In this document: piece by piece, positions 22,174 to 34,982 of the stretch
Numbering within the stretch: position 1 is the stretch's first letter
How the letters are laid out: each line of letters opens with the position of its first letter
Assembly (NCBI GenBank): GCA_036897095.1
Contig: JAYMSP010000146.1
Coordinates: forward strand, 1 to 64,000
DNA: 64,000 nucleotides
Source of the DNA: Plantago elongata
Taxonomy: Eukaryota; Streptophyta; Magnoliopsida; Lamiales; Plantaginaceae
Reading direction: 5' to 3'
Made by a program: the position numbers and the translations under genes
Notes under the pieces: model-generated
Told to the model about the DNA's origin: nothing
Databases searched by the model: none
What the model saw: only the letters and a program-made list of their open reading frames with translations

Positions 22174-23941
22174 ATGGCTTTTACATCTCTATTCACCCTT
22201 CTCACCATCCCAATTCTCCTCTCTCAGCCCTCATCAGTCATCTCCACAAACTCTGAAGGTCTGTATTTTCCAATTCAATTCTTCAAGTTTCAATTTTTCT
22301 AGAATTTCTTGATTCTGAGCTGCTTTTTTATTTGTTTCTTTGTACAGGAAATGCTTTGCATGCTCTGAGAATCAGACTTGTTGATCCTAAAAATGTTCTG
22401 CAGAGTTGGGATCCTACTCTTGTGAACCCTTGCACTTGGTTCCATGTCACTTGTGACTCTAATAACCATGTTGTTCGCTTGTAAGAAGATCCTTTTGTTG
22501 TTGTTTTTTTAATTCTTTCTACTTTAAGTTCTGTTTCTTGTTCTTGCTTGTAGTTTTTTGTCTGAAAGATTTGGGCTTTATTGATTGTAGGGATTTGGGA
22601 AATTCTAACATTTCTGGGACTTTGGGACCTGAGTTGGGTGAACTCAAGCACCTCAAGTACTTGTAAGTTGTGAAATGTTATTCTCTGTATGTGTTTTTTG
22701 GGATCTGTTCTTTTGGGATATTTACTTGAATGGATAGATTGTTTTGTGTGATTGTATCAGTGGTAGAAAGTTGGAAACTATCTTGTTTGTGCTAGAAATT
22801 TGCATTTTGCCTTTGTGATCTGGCTTGGCTGCCTCGTTGGCACTTTTAGTATGTGCAAATGAACTCTTTCTTAAAAAATTGATTCTTTTATAGAAGGTGC
22901 AAAGACCAGACTAGAAATTCGATTTTCGTAGAAACAGAACTCACAAGTGTTGGCTCAAGTGGTAGCAAAGGGGGTTGAATATCACTGCAAGGCCTCAGCT
23001 TTGAGTCCTTTACTTGGAGAGTGGAACACACCAGATGTGAAACGGAAAGTGAAATACGGATGGATTGAGCTTTTCAAGTATCCGAATGGAGTTATTTATG
23101 TGAATTGTGCTATTTTACTAGATTGAGCTGTAATCAGTTGTTACTTTTTAGTTTCCTAGTGATTGTGCATAACTGTTATTGTGTAATACTGCTTATCTCA
23201 AGGGAAGAAAAGGATACACTCAACAAGAATCTGCTATTCTGCTGTATAACATCATATTGTGCTATTGTAGTGTCTTCATGATCACTTGATGGATGAATAA
23301 TAGTCTGGATTTCATATGTTTTGCAGAGAACTTTACAGAAATAACATAGGAGGCAAAATCCCAGAAGAGCTAGGCAACTTGGAGAATCTTTTCAGCATGG
23401 ATCTTTACGGAAACAGTTTCAGCGGGAACATCCCAAAAGCATTCGCTAAGTTGAAGTCTCTCAGATTTTTGTGAGTAGAATGTGATCAGGCTATTATGTT
23501 CCTTACATTGCATAGTTTCTTCTTCATTTGAAAAGGATTCGGTTTCCATGTGGTCTAATCTTGTAAGTTAATGGCACAGGCGAGTAAATGACAACAAGCT
23601 AACTGGATCCATTCCCAGGGAACTTATAGTTCTGCAGGATCTCAAAGTCTTGTGAGTAATGTTATTCCTTGCAAGTCTTTTTTTTTTTAAATCCATAACT
23701 TATGTTGATGTGTGTATTGCAGTGATGTCTCGAACAATGACCTCTGTGGAACAATACCAGTCGATGGCCCGTTTACTAGTTTTCCCATGGAAAGGTATTC
23801 GATTAGACATCAACTGATACTTGATGAATACATCTCATAAATACAATGTTTAAAGCCGGACTCTTTTGCAGCTATCAGCAGAACTACCGGCTCAACGGTC
23901 CTGAGCTGAAGGGGTTGGTGCCTTACGACTTGGAATGCTGA
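22174..23941 (+). CDS. Small secreted leucine-rich repeat protein (LRR1/SERK-ectodomain-like)
   Basis: Extracellular LRR protein without kinase, resembling the ectodomain of SERK co-receptors and the Arabidopsis At5g21090/At3g43740 group. Seven exons: 22174-22258, 22348-22480, 22591-22662, 23327-23470, 23580-23651, 23723-23794, 23872-23941; 215 residues. Signal peptide about 1-25; LRRNT domain with [19 protein letters not shown]; four to five LRRs following, for example [19 protein letters not shown]. Internal exons of 72 or 144 bp each start inside the leucine codon ending an LRR, the classic one-exon-per-LRR layout of SERK genes. The tail [20 protein letters not shown] ends in Cys. No membrane span or GPI signal is evident. 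Role in defence or receptor modulation is inferred from relatives. Confidence 0.92.
22940..23060 (+). mobile_element. tRNA-derived SINE in LRR intron 3
   Basis: TGGCTCAAGTGGTAGCAAAG (22951-22970) matches a pol III A-box and GCTTTGAGTCC (22998-23008) a B-box, at tRNA-like spacing. The 3' end is not obvious, so the element length is uncertain. Confidence 0.55.
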
Positions 23942-24602
23942 GAAGGGCCAAAAAGATCTAATATAGCAGTGGAGATTCTACTCCCATGATCTATGTATTA
24001 TGTTTTGGAATGGTAGGAAATTGATTTACTGCTTACATGAGGGACTGTAACAAGAACCGAACCAGTGAACTACTGATGGTTAACAATTAATCAAAAACCA
24101 GAACTTGATCTTTCAGCTCAACATTTCTTGCAAAAATCAAAAAGAAAACTTAGCTTGATTTTCCAAGTATAATCTCCAGCGAATAAATGGAGAGTCCGAA
24201 AAGCTATTCATAGGTTCTTCTCGGAAAATTAAACTTCCACGAAGAGAAGAAGATAAAAGTGTTTCATAAAATATTCTCGTTTCACACACTACTTTTCAAG
24301 CTTGAGTAAACAAGTATGCTCGAGCTTGAGTAATTTAGGTTCATTATCGAAAAAATTACAAATAAAATTCAATATATATGTCTTTAGGCGAGCCTAGTCA
24401 AACAATCCCAAGTCGTACTCAATCTCAAAACCTTATGAAACGAGTTCGGACTTGAGTCTTCACAACCAATCCTTCGTCAGGCTCCACTAGTGTAATGCTC
24501 GGACCCAACCTCCTAAAGGCTAAAACCCCCCTAGCTTATACCCCACGCTCAACATAGCAGAGTTACACAGACAAAGCTCAAAGCCGGTGGATTCACCCGA
24601 CA
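23942..24602. other. Spacer between LRR gene and first Mpv17 gene
   Basis: Holds the LRR 3' UTR, a patch with CTCGAGCTTGAG-type phrases (about 24290-24500), and the 5' leader of the next gene. Confidence 0.5.
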
Positions 24603-26911
24603 ATGGCGGTCTTACTGACGAAATCTCACCGTCAAGGCCACATGATTTTCCTCCGCCACTTACTCAAACCAACTACCAAACCCGACCCGTTTCCATTATC
24701 GAAAGATTCGTCTTCTCCTCACCAATGTCACCAACGGAAATGGTTCACCCGTTTGCCCAATTCGAGCTCCCAAAAAGCCAAGGTGGAATTGGCCAATCCA
24801 GCTTCATCAAGATTCGGGTTGGTGAATTGGTACTTGGGTATGCTGGAAACCCGACCCATTGTCACCAAGAGCATCACTTGTGGTCTCATTTACTCTGCTG
24901 CCGATTTATCTGCACAGGTTAATTGATTTTCTTGGATTCGAAAATATTTGTGATTTTTCGTTTTGTTTGCATTTTTGAGTCTTAATTGTCTGTATGTGAT
25001 TCGGATTGTTAAAAAGATTAGACCTTTCACTATTTTTCGTAACTTAATGTTTTGAAAATTTATGAAGTACATAGTGTTTTGAAATGGCTTAGAATTCAAG
25101 TTCATTTGATCTCATTGAGCTATAAAATTGAGACCTTTCGGTCCTTTTGGTGAGATTTATAAGCATGTTGTTAGCTGATAATATTGAAATTGTGAACTGA
25201 CTTGGTTCTACATAACGTAGTTGAATTCAGAGCTGAATATGTCGTGCTAAGCAACAGTGTTTAAAATTGTTCAGAATTCCAAGTTCATATGATCTCATTG
25301 AGCTTAAAAATTGAGACGGTTTGTTCATTTTAGTTCCGTTTTGAGAGATTTAGAAGCATGTCCTTAGGTGATAAAGTGGATGTTAATTTAGTAGAAGTTG
25401 AGAGCTGACTTGGTTCTAAACAACTTGGTTGAATTTAGAGCTGAAAATGTCAAGATGTTTAGTAAATTAGGTGAAAACTGATAGGTAGTTGATCATGTGA
25501 TATGTTTAGCTAGTGCTTCTTTTTAGGAAGTGGTTTTCAGTGTGCTATTGGATTAGACTTTCAAATGAACTAGTTGATCAACATCAGCTTCTACTCATTC
25601 GTGCAAGTGACATATTATTCTGGTTGGATTATTTTTTTAAGTAGTTGATATGGTATTGCATAAGATGGCACATCCTCCAGCAAGGTTTTATGTACAAAGT
25701 TATTGCTTTGAATTCTCTCTATCATGTGAAGTAAGGGATAAAATGTGGAGGATATTCATCCCATTTATTACACTCACTTGTTAGTCCAAATATGTAACAG
25801 GCTTGTGCGGCTTAAATGATGGTGATTAAAGAATTCAACGAGTAGACCGTAGATCATGCCTTGAGCTAAGGCTTGCACCAGCCCTAGCCCCTAAAAGATA
25901 GATAATCCCTATTAAGATGGGTACACATGTTTAGCATTTAACACCAGGACATGTAGAAAACGTATACGCATTTGGTTTGACAGCTAAGTATAGCTTACAT
26001 TGCTTAATTTCACATTCAGACAATTGAAGGCGGTGCTTCCAAGGGGTATGATTTGGTGAGGACTCTGCGGATGGGTGGATTTGCATTGCTGATATCAGGT
26101 CCTTTGCTACATTATTGGTTCAGATTTGTTTCAACTAAGTTTCCAGAACGCAACCTTACATCGACGTTTAAGAAAGTGGGCTTGGCACAGGCGATATTTG
26201 ATCCTGGCATGATACTGACTTTCTTCTCCATTAATGCTGCTTTGCAAGGTACTTTTGGTGTTTCTCTTTATACATAAAGACATAAATGAACATTCTGATG
26301 GGCGATGGCAAATTGTTGCAGAGCACTTGTTTGCGTAACTCTATGATTGCAATCTTTCTAATGTGTTGGAGGAAATTGTCTTAGAATTTAGTTTTGCCAT
26401 CCTCATTGATTTAAGCGTATTGAATGCTATATCCAGTTAGTTTTCTACCAGTGACCTTTATAACAACATGAGACAGATGAAACTCTTGTTATCATATCAT
26501 TGTGATAGAGTTGGTGGTTGTGCAACCAACATGCATTATCTCTCCTTACACCTTAGCAAACTCTCTTTATGGAGGGCTGAAGACAATGACTACTTGTTCG
26601 CAGGTGAAAATAGTAGTGAAATTGCTGCACGGTTGAAACGTGATTTTCTCCCCACATGGTTCAATGGCATAATGTACTGGCCTATTTGTGATTTTGTGAC
26701 ATTCAAATTCGCCCCTGTTCATTTTCAGGTGAGCCTATATAACTATATACTGGATGTCTCTTCTTTATTAATGTCATTTGCAGCTCGTCTGTTTAGGCTA
26801 ATGTTCTTTTGCTTTCGAAATTGGCAGCCACTGGTGAGCAACGTGTTCTCGTTCATATGGTCGGTGTACATGACTTACGTTGCAAGCTTAGAGAAAGCTG
26901 TTGCGAATTGA
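24603..26911 (+). CDS. Mpv17/PMP22-family membrane protein, copy 1
   Basis: Four-helix membrane protein of the Mpv17/PXMP2/Sym1 family, found in mitochondrial inner or peroxisomal membranes and thought to form channels. Four exons: 24603-24917, 26020-26248, 26604-26728, 26828-26911; 250 residues. A basic, Ser/Pro-rich N-terminal extension of about 75 residues looks like an organelle-targeting sequence. Then come the family blocks WYLGMLETRPIVTKSITCG, YDLVRTLRMGGFALLISGPL, LKRDFLPTWFNGIMYWPICD and PLVSNVFSFIWSVYMTYVAS. It is followed 0.8 kb downstream by a paralogue with the same exon structure. The organelle cannot be decided from sequence. Confidence 0.93.
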
Positions 26912-27745
26912 TATTTTTACTGGCTGCAAATGCCCTTTTTGGGTTCTATAGAGGTCCAATTTGGACGCACAGATTATATCCATTCATATCTGTTCTGTAC
27001 TAATAATGGAACAGCAGTAAATTGCAGTACTGCTAAATGGACATTGTAACAGGAACAAAAACAGAGAGTTGTTGATCACTTGACACATTAGAGTTAGACA
27101 ATAGAAACTAGAACTTGTTCTTTCAGCTCAATCTTGCATCAAGAAACAACGATCCAATCAAGGTGATACGTTGTCTCCATAGATCAATATCTCCATATCT
27201 AGCAAACATATTTAGTGTGAAATGAAGTATTGAGAGAGATTTCTATATAAGCTATGATAAGTTGGGATTGGTACAAACTAAAACGGAACGCCAAAATTTG
27301 AAATTGAAAGGAGATAATATTTTATATTTTCTGCTGATTATATACTATTTTAGATATATGTATTTAACGTTCACTTTCAATGAATAAATATTTCATTTTG
27401 ATCGTATATGTTTACTTAATAGTTACTTGTAAATGAATTAATGAGTCCGACAAGTAGCACATTTATAGTTATAAACATTCGAGGTATTCACGTTTTTATA
27501 TAAAGTGAAAAATTATTTGATATTTTTTTATTGTTAGATTCTCTGACCTCAATAATACTTGTATCTTACAAGATTTTGTGTTTGTAAAATAGAAACATTG
27601 AAACATAAATTTAATGCATGCCAAGTGTTTGTGTAATTTTTAGTTAACTTGGTGAAATGAATGTTTCCCATTTTTCCATCTTCTTCTTGTTCACAAAAAC
27701 CCCTCAAAATTCTAAAACCCCAACCAGCTCACTTCACACTCATTC
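26912..27745. other. Spacer between the Mpv17 paralogues
   Basis: 3' UTR of copy 1, AT-rich DNA, and the promoter and leader of copy 2. No other feature. Confidence 0.55.
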
Positions 27746-30332
27746 ATGGCGGCCACATGGAACAGAACCAGTCGTTCTTTGTTTCCAGTCTCGAAAGCTT
27801 CTTGCTTTCTTCACCAATATCCACAACACAGACATTTCTCCCGATTACCCAATTCAATTTTCCGTAAAACCAAAGAATTAGAGTTGGCGAATCGAGTTTC
27901 TTTATTAGTATCCAGGTCCGGATCGTCTTTTCCGAATTTTGGGTTGGTTAATTGGTATTTGAGCATGGTGAAAGCCCGACCCATTGCCACCAAGAGCATT
28001 ACTTCAGCCTTTATTTACACTGCTGCTGATTTATCCTCTCAGGTAGTTAGCCTTTTGTATTGGTAGAATTTGATCTTATTTAAAAGCTCGAGTTTGTAGA
28101 CATGCGTTGCGTTGTTGGAATGGGATTGTAGCTTAGTCGGTATGTAGGCTGTAGTTGCTTGTATAGTGTGTGATATTATGTTTGAGATACGAATTTAACG
28201 GATGGATAGTAACTCGATTTTATGTGTGTGTGATAGTGAACGACTGAACATAGTTTTTTAGTTGTATGCCAAACAGTCTGTATGTGTTCTGTACTTCTGT
28301 TTCCGTGTTGTTTGTGAAGCAGTGTAAACATTACTGGAAAGTGAAGAAATGCATATAAATGGTACATTTGAAAGCAAATGGTGATTGTTTGTTTTGATAG
28401 ACAAGGGATTTCCATGAACATTATCTACCAGTCAAATTAATTCATATCTATTTGTTCTGAATCTTGAACGCATATGGATTTCTATATTTGGAATGCCAAA
28501 AGAGTTAAATGCGAAAGGCGGAAAATTTAGCATGTTTTATCTCAAAATGATTACTTGGCATGGTATACTGATGGAACCATTTTAGAGCATAACATGTGAA
28601 GTTATCGGTCTGGAACGTCTACATTGCATAAACGAGTGACACGACTCTTAATCCGGATAAACTTAAGGCACTCCAAATGCAAAACGTAATTCTGTAGAGG
28701 TGGTGATTAAAGAATTTGTGGAGATTATGTTTTGTTTGATGTTTGCACAGAGGGCAATGTTGTGGATGCTAAAATTACTGTGAATCGAGGGTGTGGGGGA
28801 GCAGAATTCGACCTGAAGACAAATTTAGTTATATTACTCTGAAGTATTAAGAACTCCATGAACTATACTTCTAGTTTAGAATACATTTATCAAAGAGAAA
28901 GTTCGCATGATTTGTTAGATGGTCAGCTATTTTCTTGACAGAATGGTGGTTAACGTCTTCAGGAGCTATGTTGTGATCCTAGCTAATTTTTTTGGTAGCA
29001 AATTGCTAGCACAGTTGCTATCAAGATATCAAATTGGACTAGTTTAGATGGGAAATCATTGCTCACAATTTATTCTATGTTCAGGCGATTGAGGCTGAAA
29101 CTTCTGAGGGCTATGATTTGGTGAGGACACTGCGAATGGCTGGATATGGGCTGTTGATATTAGGCCCTTCATTGCATTATTGGTTCAATTTTGTCTCAAC
29201 TGTCTTTCCAAAGCGCGATCTCTCCTCGACTTTTAAGAAAATGGCTTTAGGGCAGGGGGTATTTGGACCTGCCATGACTGTTATTTTCTTCTCCGTCAAC
29301 GCTGCTTTACAAGGTAGATTACATCTGGTGTTTCACTATCCAAGCTACTTTACCTTGCTTGTGATATTACCTTAAAATGCCTAAGCTAACTATGTTTACC
29401 TTTTCTTCTATTATTTCATATGGCTGCAGCCTGCATATCACTTGGTGTCATGTTCATATACCATCTGTTTCTGTTGTTTCTGTCTGTACATGTATTAAAA
29501 TTGGAGACGTAATGAGTATCTCTCAGTTTAATAGATGAAGTAAAGAATCAACCTGAGCAACTTTAGTAAGATCTAAATTGTACAAAGCGATTGTCTTTCC
29601 GTATTTAGAATGGTAAGTATGTTATTTGAAAAGAAATGATATTGATTAGTACTAATTCAGATGTGATTGGCCATACCTATATTGAGCCGGTGTTGCTAGA
29701 AAGCAGACTGCTGTTTCAAATCCTCCAACACCATGTGTAATACTATTTGGTCGTATTTTGATATTCGACATTTAGATGAGAATGCTCTTAGCTGTCTTAG
29801 GCAATGGGTTTTGCCGAATTAAATGCTTGTAACAAGTTAATTTTGCATCATGGCAAGAATGGAATTCTTGTTATGATACCATTAAATCTGTAAACGTCAT
29901 ATCAATGTGATTCTTGTTTAGAAAGTATGAGAGGTCTTTTCGTGATCCTTAATTGTTACTTAATTGTCCTATTTCGTTAAGAAAACAGCTTTTCATTGAT
30001 TATGGACGTATTTATCCTCAGGCGAAAGTGGTTCTGAAATTGTTGCACGGTTGAAACGTGATTTTCTCCCCACAACAATCAGTGGCATAATGTACTGGCC
30101 ACTATGTGATTTCATGACATTCAAATTCTTCCCTGTTCATTTACAGGTTTATCATCTTACTCTATATACTACTGGTTACTTTCTTCCTCACTGTCATTTG
30201 CTCCTGTTCAAATAAAGGTTGATCTTTTTCTGTTTCCGATTTTGGCAGCCACTGTTGAGCAACTCGTTTACATACTTATGGACGGTTTACATGACTTACA
30301 TGGCAAGCCTGGAGAAAGTTGTCGCCTATTGA
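27746..30332 (+). CDS. Mpv17/PMP22-family membrane protein, copy 2 (tandem paralogue)
   Basis: Second Mpv17-type gene. Exons 27746-28042, 29085-29313, 30022-30146, 30249-30332; 244 residues. Exons 2, 3 and 4 have exactly the sizes of copy 1 (229, 125, 84 bp) and the same phases, so the pair is a tandem duplication. The N-terminal extension differs more than the membrane core: copy 2 reads WYLSMVKARPIATKSITSAF, LRMAGYGLLILGPSLHYWF, LPTTISGIMYWPLCDFMTF, PLLSNSFTYLWTVYMTYMAS. The start is the ATG giving an N-terminal extension alignable to that of copy 1 (RLPNS block shared). Function as for copy 1; divergence of the targeting part could mean different location. Confidence 0.93.
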
Positions 30333-31493
30333 GGCTTTACTGGCATAAAATGCCTTATTTCCCACGAGAATTTGGATATAGATAGGCTTACAGAACTCGT
30401 CTGCCATATTACCAATTTGTATCATTCATAAAATAATTACACATACTTACAGGAAGATCCTCTTCAGTCGGTCAAAAAAGTGTAAAGAAGCAAGTGAAAC
30501 CTGTGGCACAGAGCAAGGAAGTTTTTTTTTTTTTTTCATTGGTTATGTAGTTAGGCAGCAATAATCAATATGAATGGAACAAAATCTTGTATTTTAATAT
30601 TCAGATTTTATTATCTGTATAAGATCTAAAGATATGATAAAAGGTCTCTGTATTCGATTCGAATTGCAGTAGTTTTCTCCAGTAAAGGGGGAAATCCAGA
30701 ATAATACATGTATGTGATAAGCACTGGCTTGAATTTTGCTTATTACTTACAGCATGATAAACGCAGAATTGAACTATGGAGGCCAAAGAACTCCATTATG
30801 GAAGTAACTCTGTCAAATCCTTACCTTGGCAACAACTTCAAGTTCAAAAGTAAATCTTGGAATAAAAGACAGATGCCTATATCTGGTAATGAATTACCTG
30901 CCTCGGTTCACCTTCCATAAAATTATTGTTCGGAGATCACGAATCATGGAAGTAGCCATAAACGCTAACAGTCAGTTTCAAGTTAAATTATTGCTATTAC
31001 TGATCGGGGATCATCGAAGATTCTCAGTTGCTGCTCTTCTCGTATGTGCTCCATGTTTAACAAAAGAACAGTAATATCACAAGTACAGTGCAGCAGAAGA
31101 AGATGGTAAGTGAATCTTTTTGTGGAAAGAATCAGAATCCCAGATGTCAGAACTATGAAAGAGATATAATTCACTATTGGAAGAAAGTATTGTACACTGG
31201 ATATAACATGAGATCTGATCTCAGGCTCAAAAAAAAAAAAAAAAAAAAAAAGGAACAATTCTCAAACAGTACCAAATGAGTACAAATCACCCTATATTTA
31301 TATATCTCCCTCCCTTAACAAACAATGTGTTGTCAATATCTATCTATTTGTAGCCCCCCTCCATTTTCACAAGCCATGAACTATCGTCTCTACGACTGGT
31401 TGACAGTTCGTCGTTCAAACCAGGTACAGTCTCTTCTACTGTCATAAACTACAAGTCTTCTGGTGAGTTTCTTCTAACTGTTCAGTTTACCCT
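30333..31493. other. Convergent 3' region between Mpv17 copy 2 and ADA1-like gene
   Basis: Contains a 15-base T run near 30522-30536 and a 23-base A run at 31229-31251. Short frames have no family resemblance. Both 3' UTRs should lie here. Confidence 0.5.
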
Positions 31494-32474
31494 TCACCAT
31501 GCATTATCACAGATCTTCTGAAACTGTACAGGCCAATTTTCGCCAAGTATGCGAGGATTCGACTCAACTGCAACCTGAAAGTCCCGCATATTTATGTATG
31601 ATGACTGCACGGGCCTTCTTGCAAAACTTCCATGCATCATTTGGTTATTCTGCCTTCTTGCGAAATTTCCAGGTATCATTTGGTTATTCTGTCTCACACT
31701 ATTGCGCTGAGATCGCGCAATAGCCACACAAGGCTCAATCAACTTCTTCATAAACGCATCCAATCCACTATTCAACACCTTACAACAGTCTATCGAAACC
31801 CCTAATCCTTCCGGAGTCAACTGATTCTGCAACCGGTCTCTTAAAGAAATCGTATCAGGCAACATACCAGTTTGCTGACACAACTGTTCCTTGCTGCCAT
31901 ATCTGGAACACGAAGCTTTTCGAGCCTCGTTCAGATAAATGCCATGAGGAGCAGTGATACTGCTCCATCTAGGCACATTGGAGTCTCCATATAATTGTTC
32001 GACCTCTTCACCATCTTCCTCTACCGGAGGCCGACTGGATAGAGATCGCAACTCCGTCGGGCTTTCATTTATCCTCAGACCCGTTTCTTCATATGTGCTC
32101 GAACTCTTACCCAGAGGTCCAAGAGGGCTTGGCCGGTCTGCACGGAACTTACGCCTCGGTATCAAATCTTTATGTTGCACGTTGTTCGCGGTCCTGATAC
32201 CAAGCCCATCGGTTCTATGAGCTTTTTGAGGCGGGGTTTCAGCGTGTTGAGCATTGTGGAGGATGGCTCGAATGAGCTTGTTGTGAAGGGGGATATTTTC
32301 CCTTCCGAGTGTCAGCACACAGCATTTATCGAACTGAATCTTATCAAGCTTCAGGTTGAGAAATCTGTTCAGCTGATCGAAGTACTTATGTGCTCTTTGT
32401 GGACCGATTTTTTGAAAAATCTGCTCCTTCAGCTCTAATGTATCAGTTCGAGTAGAATGATGGCTAGCCACCAT
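31494..32474 (-). CDS. SAGA complex adaptor ADA1/HFI1-like protein
   Basis: Single-exon gene of 326 residues, matching the plant family annotated as transcriptional regulator of RNA polymerase II, SAGA subunit (SAGA-Tad1/Hfi1 type). In SAGA this subunit carries a histone fold and helps hold the complex together; it acts in the nucleus. Visible: N-terminal LKEQIFQKIGPQRAHKYFDQ and LGRENIPLHNKLIRAILHNA (Tad1 domain, about 15-90), a basic Ser/Pro linker (about 90-145), then GIYLNEARKASCSRYGSKEQ-type central block and LPDTISLRDRLQNQLTPEGL, which plant members share. Near residues 262-287 the phrase RQNNQMIPGNFAR is repeated in tandem by a 39 bp duplication. The start is the first ATG of the long frame, just after a non-coding leader. 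Confidence 0.85.
   Translation of the reverse strand: MVASHHSTRTDTLELKEQIFQKIGPQRAHKYFDQLNRFLNLKLDKIQFDKCCVLTLGRENIPLHNKLIRAILHNAQHAETPPQKAHRTDGLGIRTANNVQHKDLIPRRKFRADRPSPLGPLGKSSSTYEETGLRINESPTELRSLSSRPPVEEDGEEVEQLYGDSNVPRWSSITAPHGIYLNEARKASCSRYGSKEQLCQQTGMLPDTISLRDRLQNQLTPEGLGVSIDCCKVLNSGLDAFMKKLIEPCVAIARSQRNSVRQNNQMIPGNFARRQNNQMMHGSFARRPVQSSYINMRDFQVAVESNPRILGENWPVQFQKICDNAW
31614..31691 (-). repeat. 39 bp in-frame tandem duplication within ADA1-like gene
   Basis: 31614-31652 and 31653-31691 differ at only 4 of 39 positions. They encode RQNNQMIPGNFAR-like and RQNNQMMHGSFAR-like 13-residue units back to back. Confidence 0.9.
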
Positions 32475-34982
32475 TTTGTATCAACTGTTTCACAAGATCC
32501 CAATCAACAGTTCAGTCACAACTAAACGAAACCAAGCAGCTCAACTGCTAACAGATCAAACAGTACTAAAACCATCATTTCCACTAAACAGTCACTAAAT
32601 CACCGAATCAAATGCACAAGAATCACCCAATCAACAACAGAAACAACACAATCGCAATCAAAACCAGCAAAATCAACATTTCTGAGCAAAAATCAAATCT
32701 TTTTCCAAATGCCTCCACAATAACACAGTAAATCATCCAAATCAACTGAATTCAGCTGCAAAACACACAAATGAACAAAAACTCAACCAATTCACACCCA
32801 TTCCATATCCAGATCGCAAAACAAGCAAAACCCACAACATCAATCCCACAAATGAACTCGAATTACACAAAAACAACACAAACCCACCAAATCAAACCAC
32901 GAACCCACTTCACATTTCGATACAGCTCAAAAACCCAGAATCCAAAATTGAATTTTACTCTACTCAATAAATCCACCCAAGAACAAGAATTAAAAAAGAT
33001 TCCGAATTTGACCTGGAAAAACGAAGACCAATTCTCCCTATCTTCTTCCTCCAATCTGGGCTTTCAGATTTGACGGCTGATGATGATTGTGTTTTGTTTT
33101 TGTCTACAATCTAAAATTGATTAGATGAAGAAGAAGGAGGAGAAGGAGGAGAAGAATGACAAAGTGAAAACACACGAAAAAGACTTGTGTCAGCTTCGAA
33201 CATCCTTTGACGATATATGGTCAACTCAACTCAACCAAGTTTGCCTTTGTTTTTGCTCGAGTCAGTGTAGTACTAGTAGTGAGTAGTAACCATACTAGGC
33301 TAATCTACTGAGTTGTGTTTTTTTGTTAAAGCCTTGTTTGGCAAATGTGTGTGAGTCACTTATGTTTATCCTGTCTAAATGTGTCTAATTTTGGAACTTC
33401 TTTTCTATTATCTTCTTGACTTGATGGGCACAAAATTTTGTGTACAGAAAGTTCCCAATTGTTGGGAGTCATGGTAGGTGGCTAGGTGGGCTTGTTTTGT
33501 GTTACAAAAAGAAGATCTTGGTGAGTAGTAGTACACTACCTAGGTCTGTTAAGTGTGCATCTATTCTTTTGTCTCTTCTTGCTCCATCATCCAAGTACCA
33601 ATAGGAAGAATGATTTCTTGGGTTTATGTTTATCCTAGTATGGACTTGATTCTTGTTTCTTTCTTTATTTTAAGTATTGTGTTTGTTTCTATATTGTATT
33701 CTAAATTATCCATCGTCGTTGTTGCAGAGTTTAGTTAGGTGACTGGTATACTGATACATGAGTTACTGTACGTATTATTTGTTTGTTGTTTTGTTTTATT
33801 ATGCTTATTTCGGTTATGATGATTTGAATGTCTGTTTCAACAGAATTTGGCGCTAATCCTGTTCATTTGTTTAAAGCTGTTACTCGATCTAAGATTGTTT
33901 TATAAGCAATCGTATGATTTGAACGAAACAATAAAGTTCAATGGATAGATTAATCAGTGGTGACGATTATGTCCTTCCTCGATATACGATAATGATTAAT
34001 GTATATTAAGATTGGTGGATATGACACACCAAATAAAGTTCAGATAGATTTTCAATACTTGTTATTTTAAAGATGTGGCATGATATCGCAAAAAAACAAT
34101 GCATATTTTCGCAATAGTAATCCTCTTTCATCATAATATTGTACAAGGTGATAAAACTATTATACCTACAAACAAATTAACAAAATTATATTAAATCTTC
34201 GTGTGAACATGTACAAATTTTATTATAAAGTAAAAATCGTTAAATCTCTTGTATATATTAAGAATTTGGAATTCATGTGTAATAGTTGATTGCCATGAGT
34301 ATATATAAATGAAGTAAGACTTAAATAAGTTGATTGGCGCAGTGTTAGTTTTGATTAGTTTATTGACAAACCTGGTTATTTGGAAATAGAATCTTAGTAT
34401 AAAATAGTGATTTAGATGGTTTGTGTTATCCTATTCCTATCTGTGTGTAGTTCTACTTCTCCTTTCCATACTCGGAGGGACTATTATATAAAAACTGGCT
34501 TACTTTTGAATATATTTGGCTCCTATTCGCCGTTTATACATAAAAATCGACAATTTAATATACGATAAACTATCAAAATTCCATGTAAAATTTAAATACA
34601 CATACAAGATAGATCTTGCATTTATATTTAAACGACAAGGTCATAAATTTTACCAGAACATGTATGCTAAATTTTCTTAAATACACTAATAGTATTATTA
34701 GTTATTATTGTTGAATTTTCATGTAAATAACTCAATACAAACCCGATTCATACATTTCAAGTAATAACTGATTTTTGATTTAGTTGAGCATTTAAATTTT
34801 ATGATTTCAACTGTATATTGAGACGAATTAAGAGCACAAGAATTTTACATATTTGGAGAACTCAACTCAAAAAGTTCAATAAAGTAGAAAGTTTAATTCG
34901 GAATCGAGAAGTACAATAACGAATAAGGATAACCTTTATTTTGCCTCTGCCCCTTCCAAAATCTTGAATTTCATCAAGAATA
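32475..34982. other. Divergent intergenic region, ADA1-like to ERV1
   Basis: 32475-33100 is A/C-rich on the plus strand and is probably the ADA1-like 5' UTR; a TTTTCCAG/GTCAAATTC junction on the minus strand near 33010 could be a leader splice site. 33100-34982 is AT-rich with no gene or clear repeat. Confidence 0.45.

Noticed and set aside
22951-23008. Possible tRNA gene from A-box and B-box
   Set aside because: No matching acceptor stem or anticodon loop that I can pair; better explained as a SINE head.
31229-31251. Poly(A) run as the tail of a processed pseudogene
   Set aside because: No coding remnant of a known gene precedes it and no flanking target duplication is seen; a simple A tract is enough.
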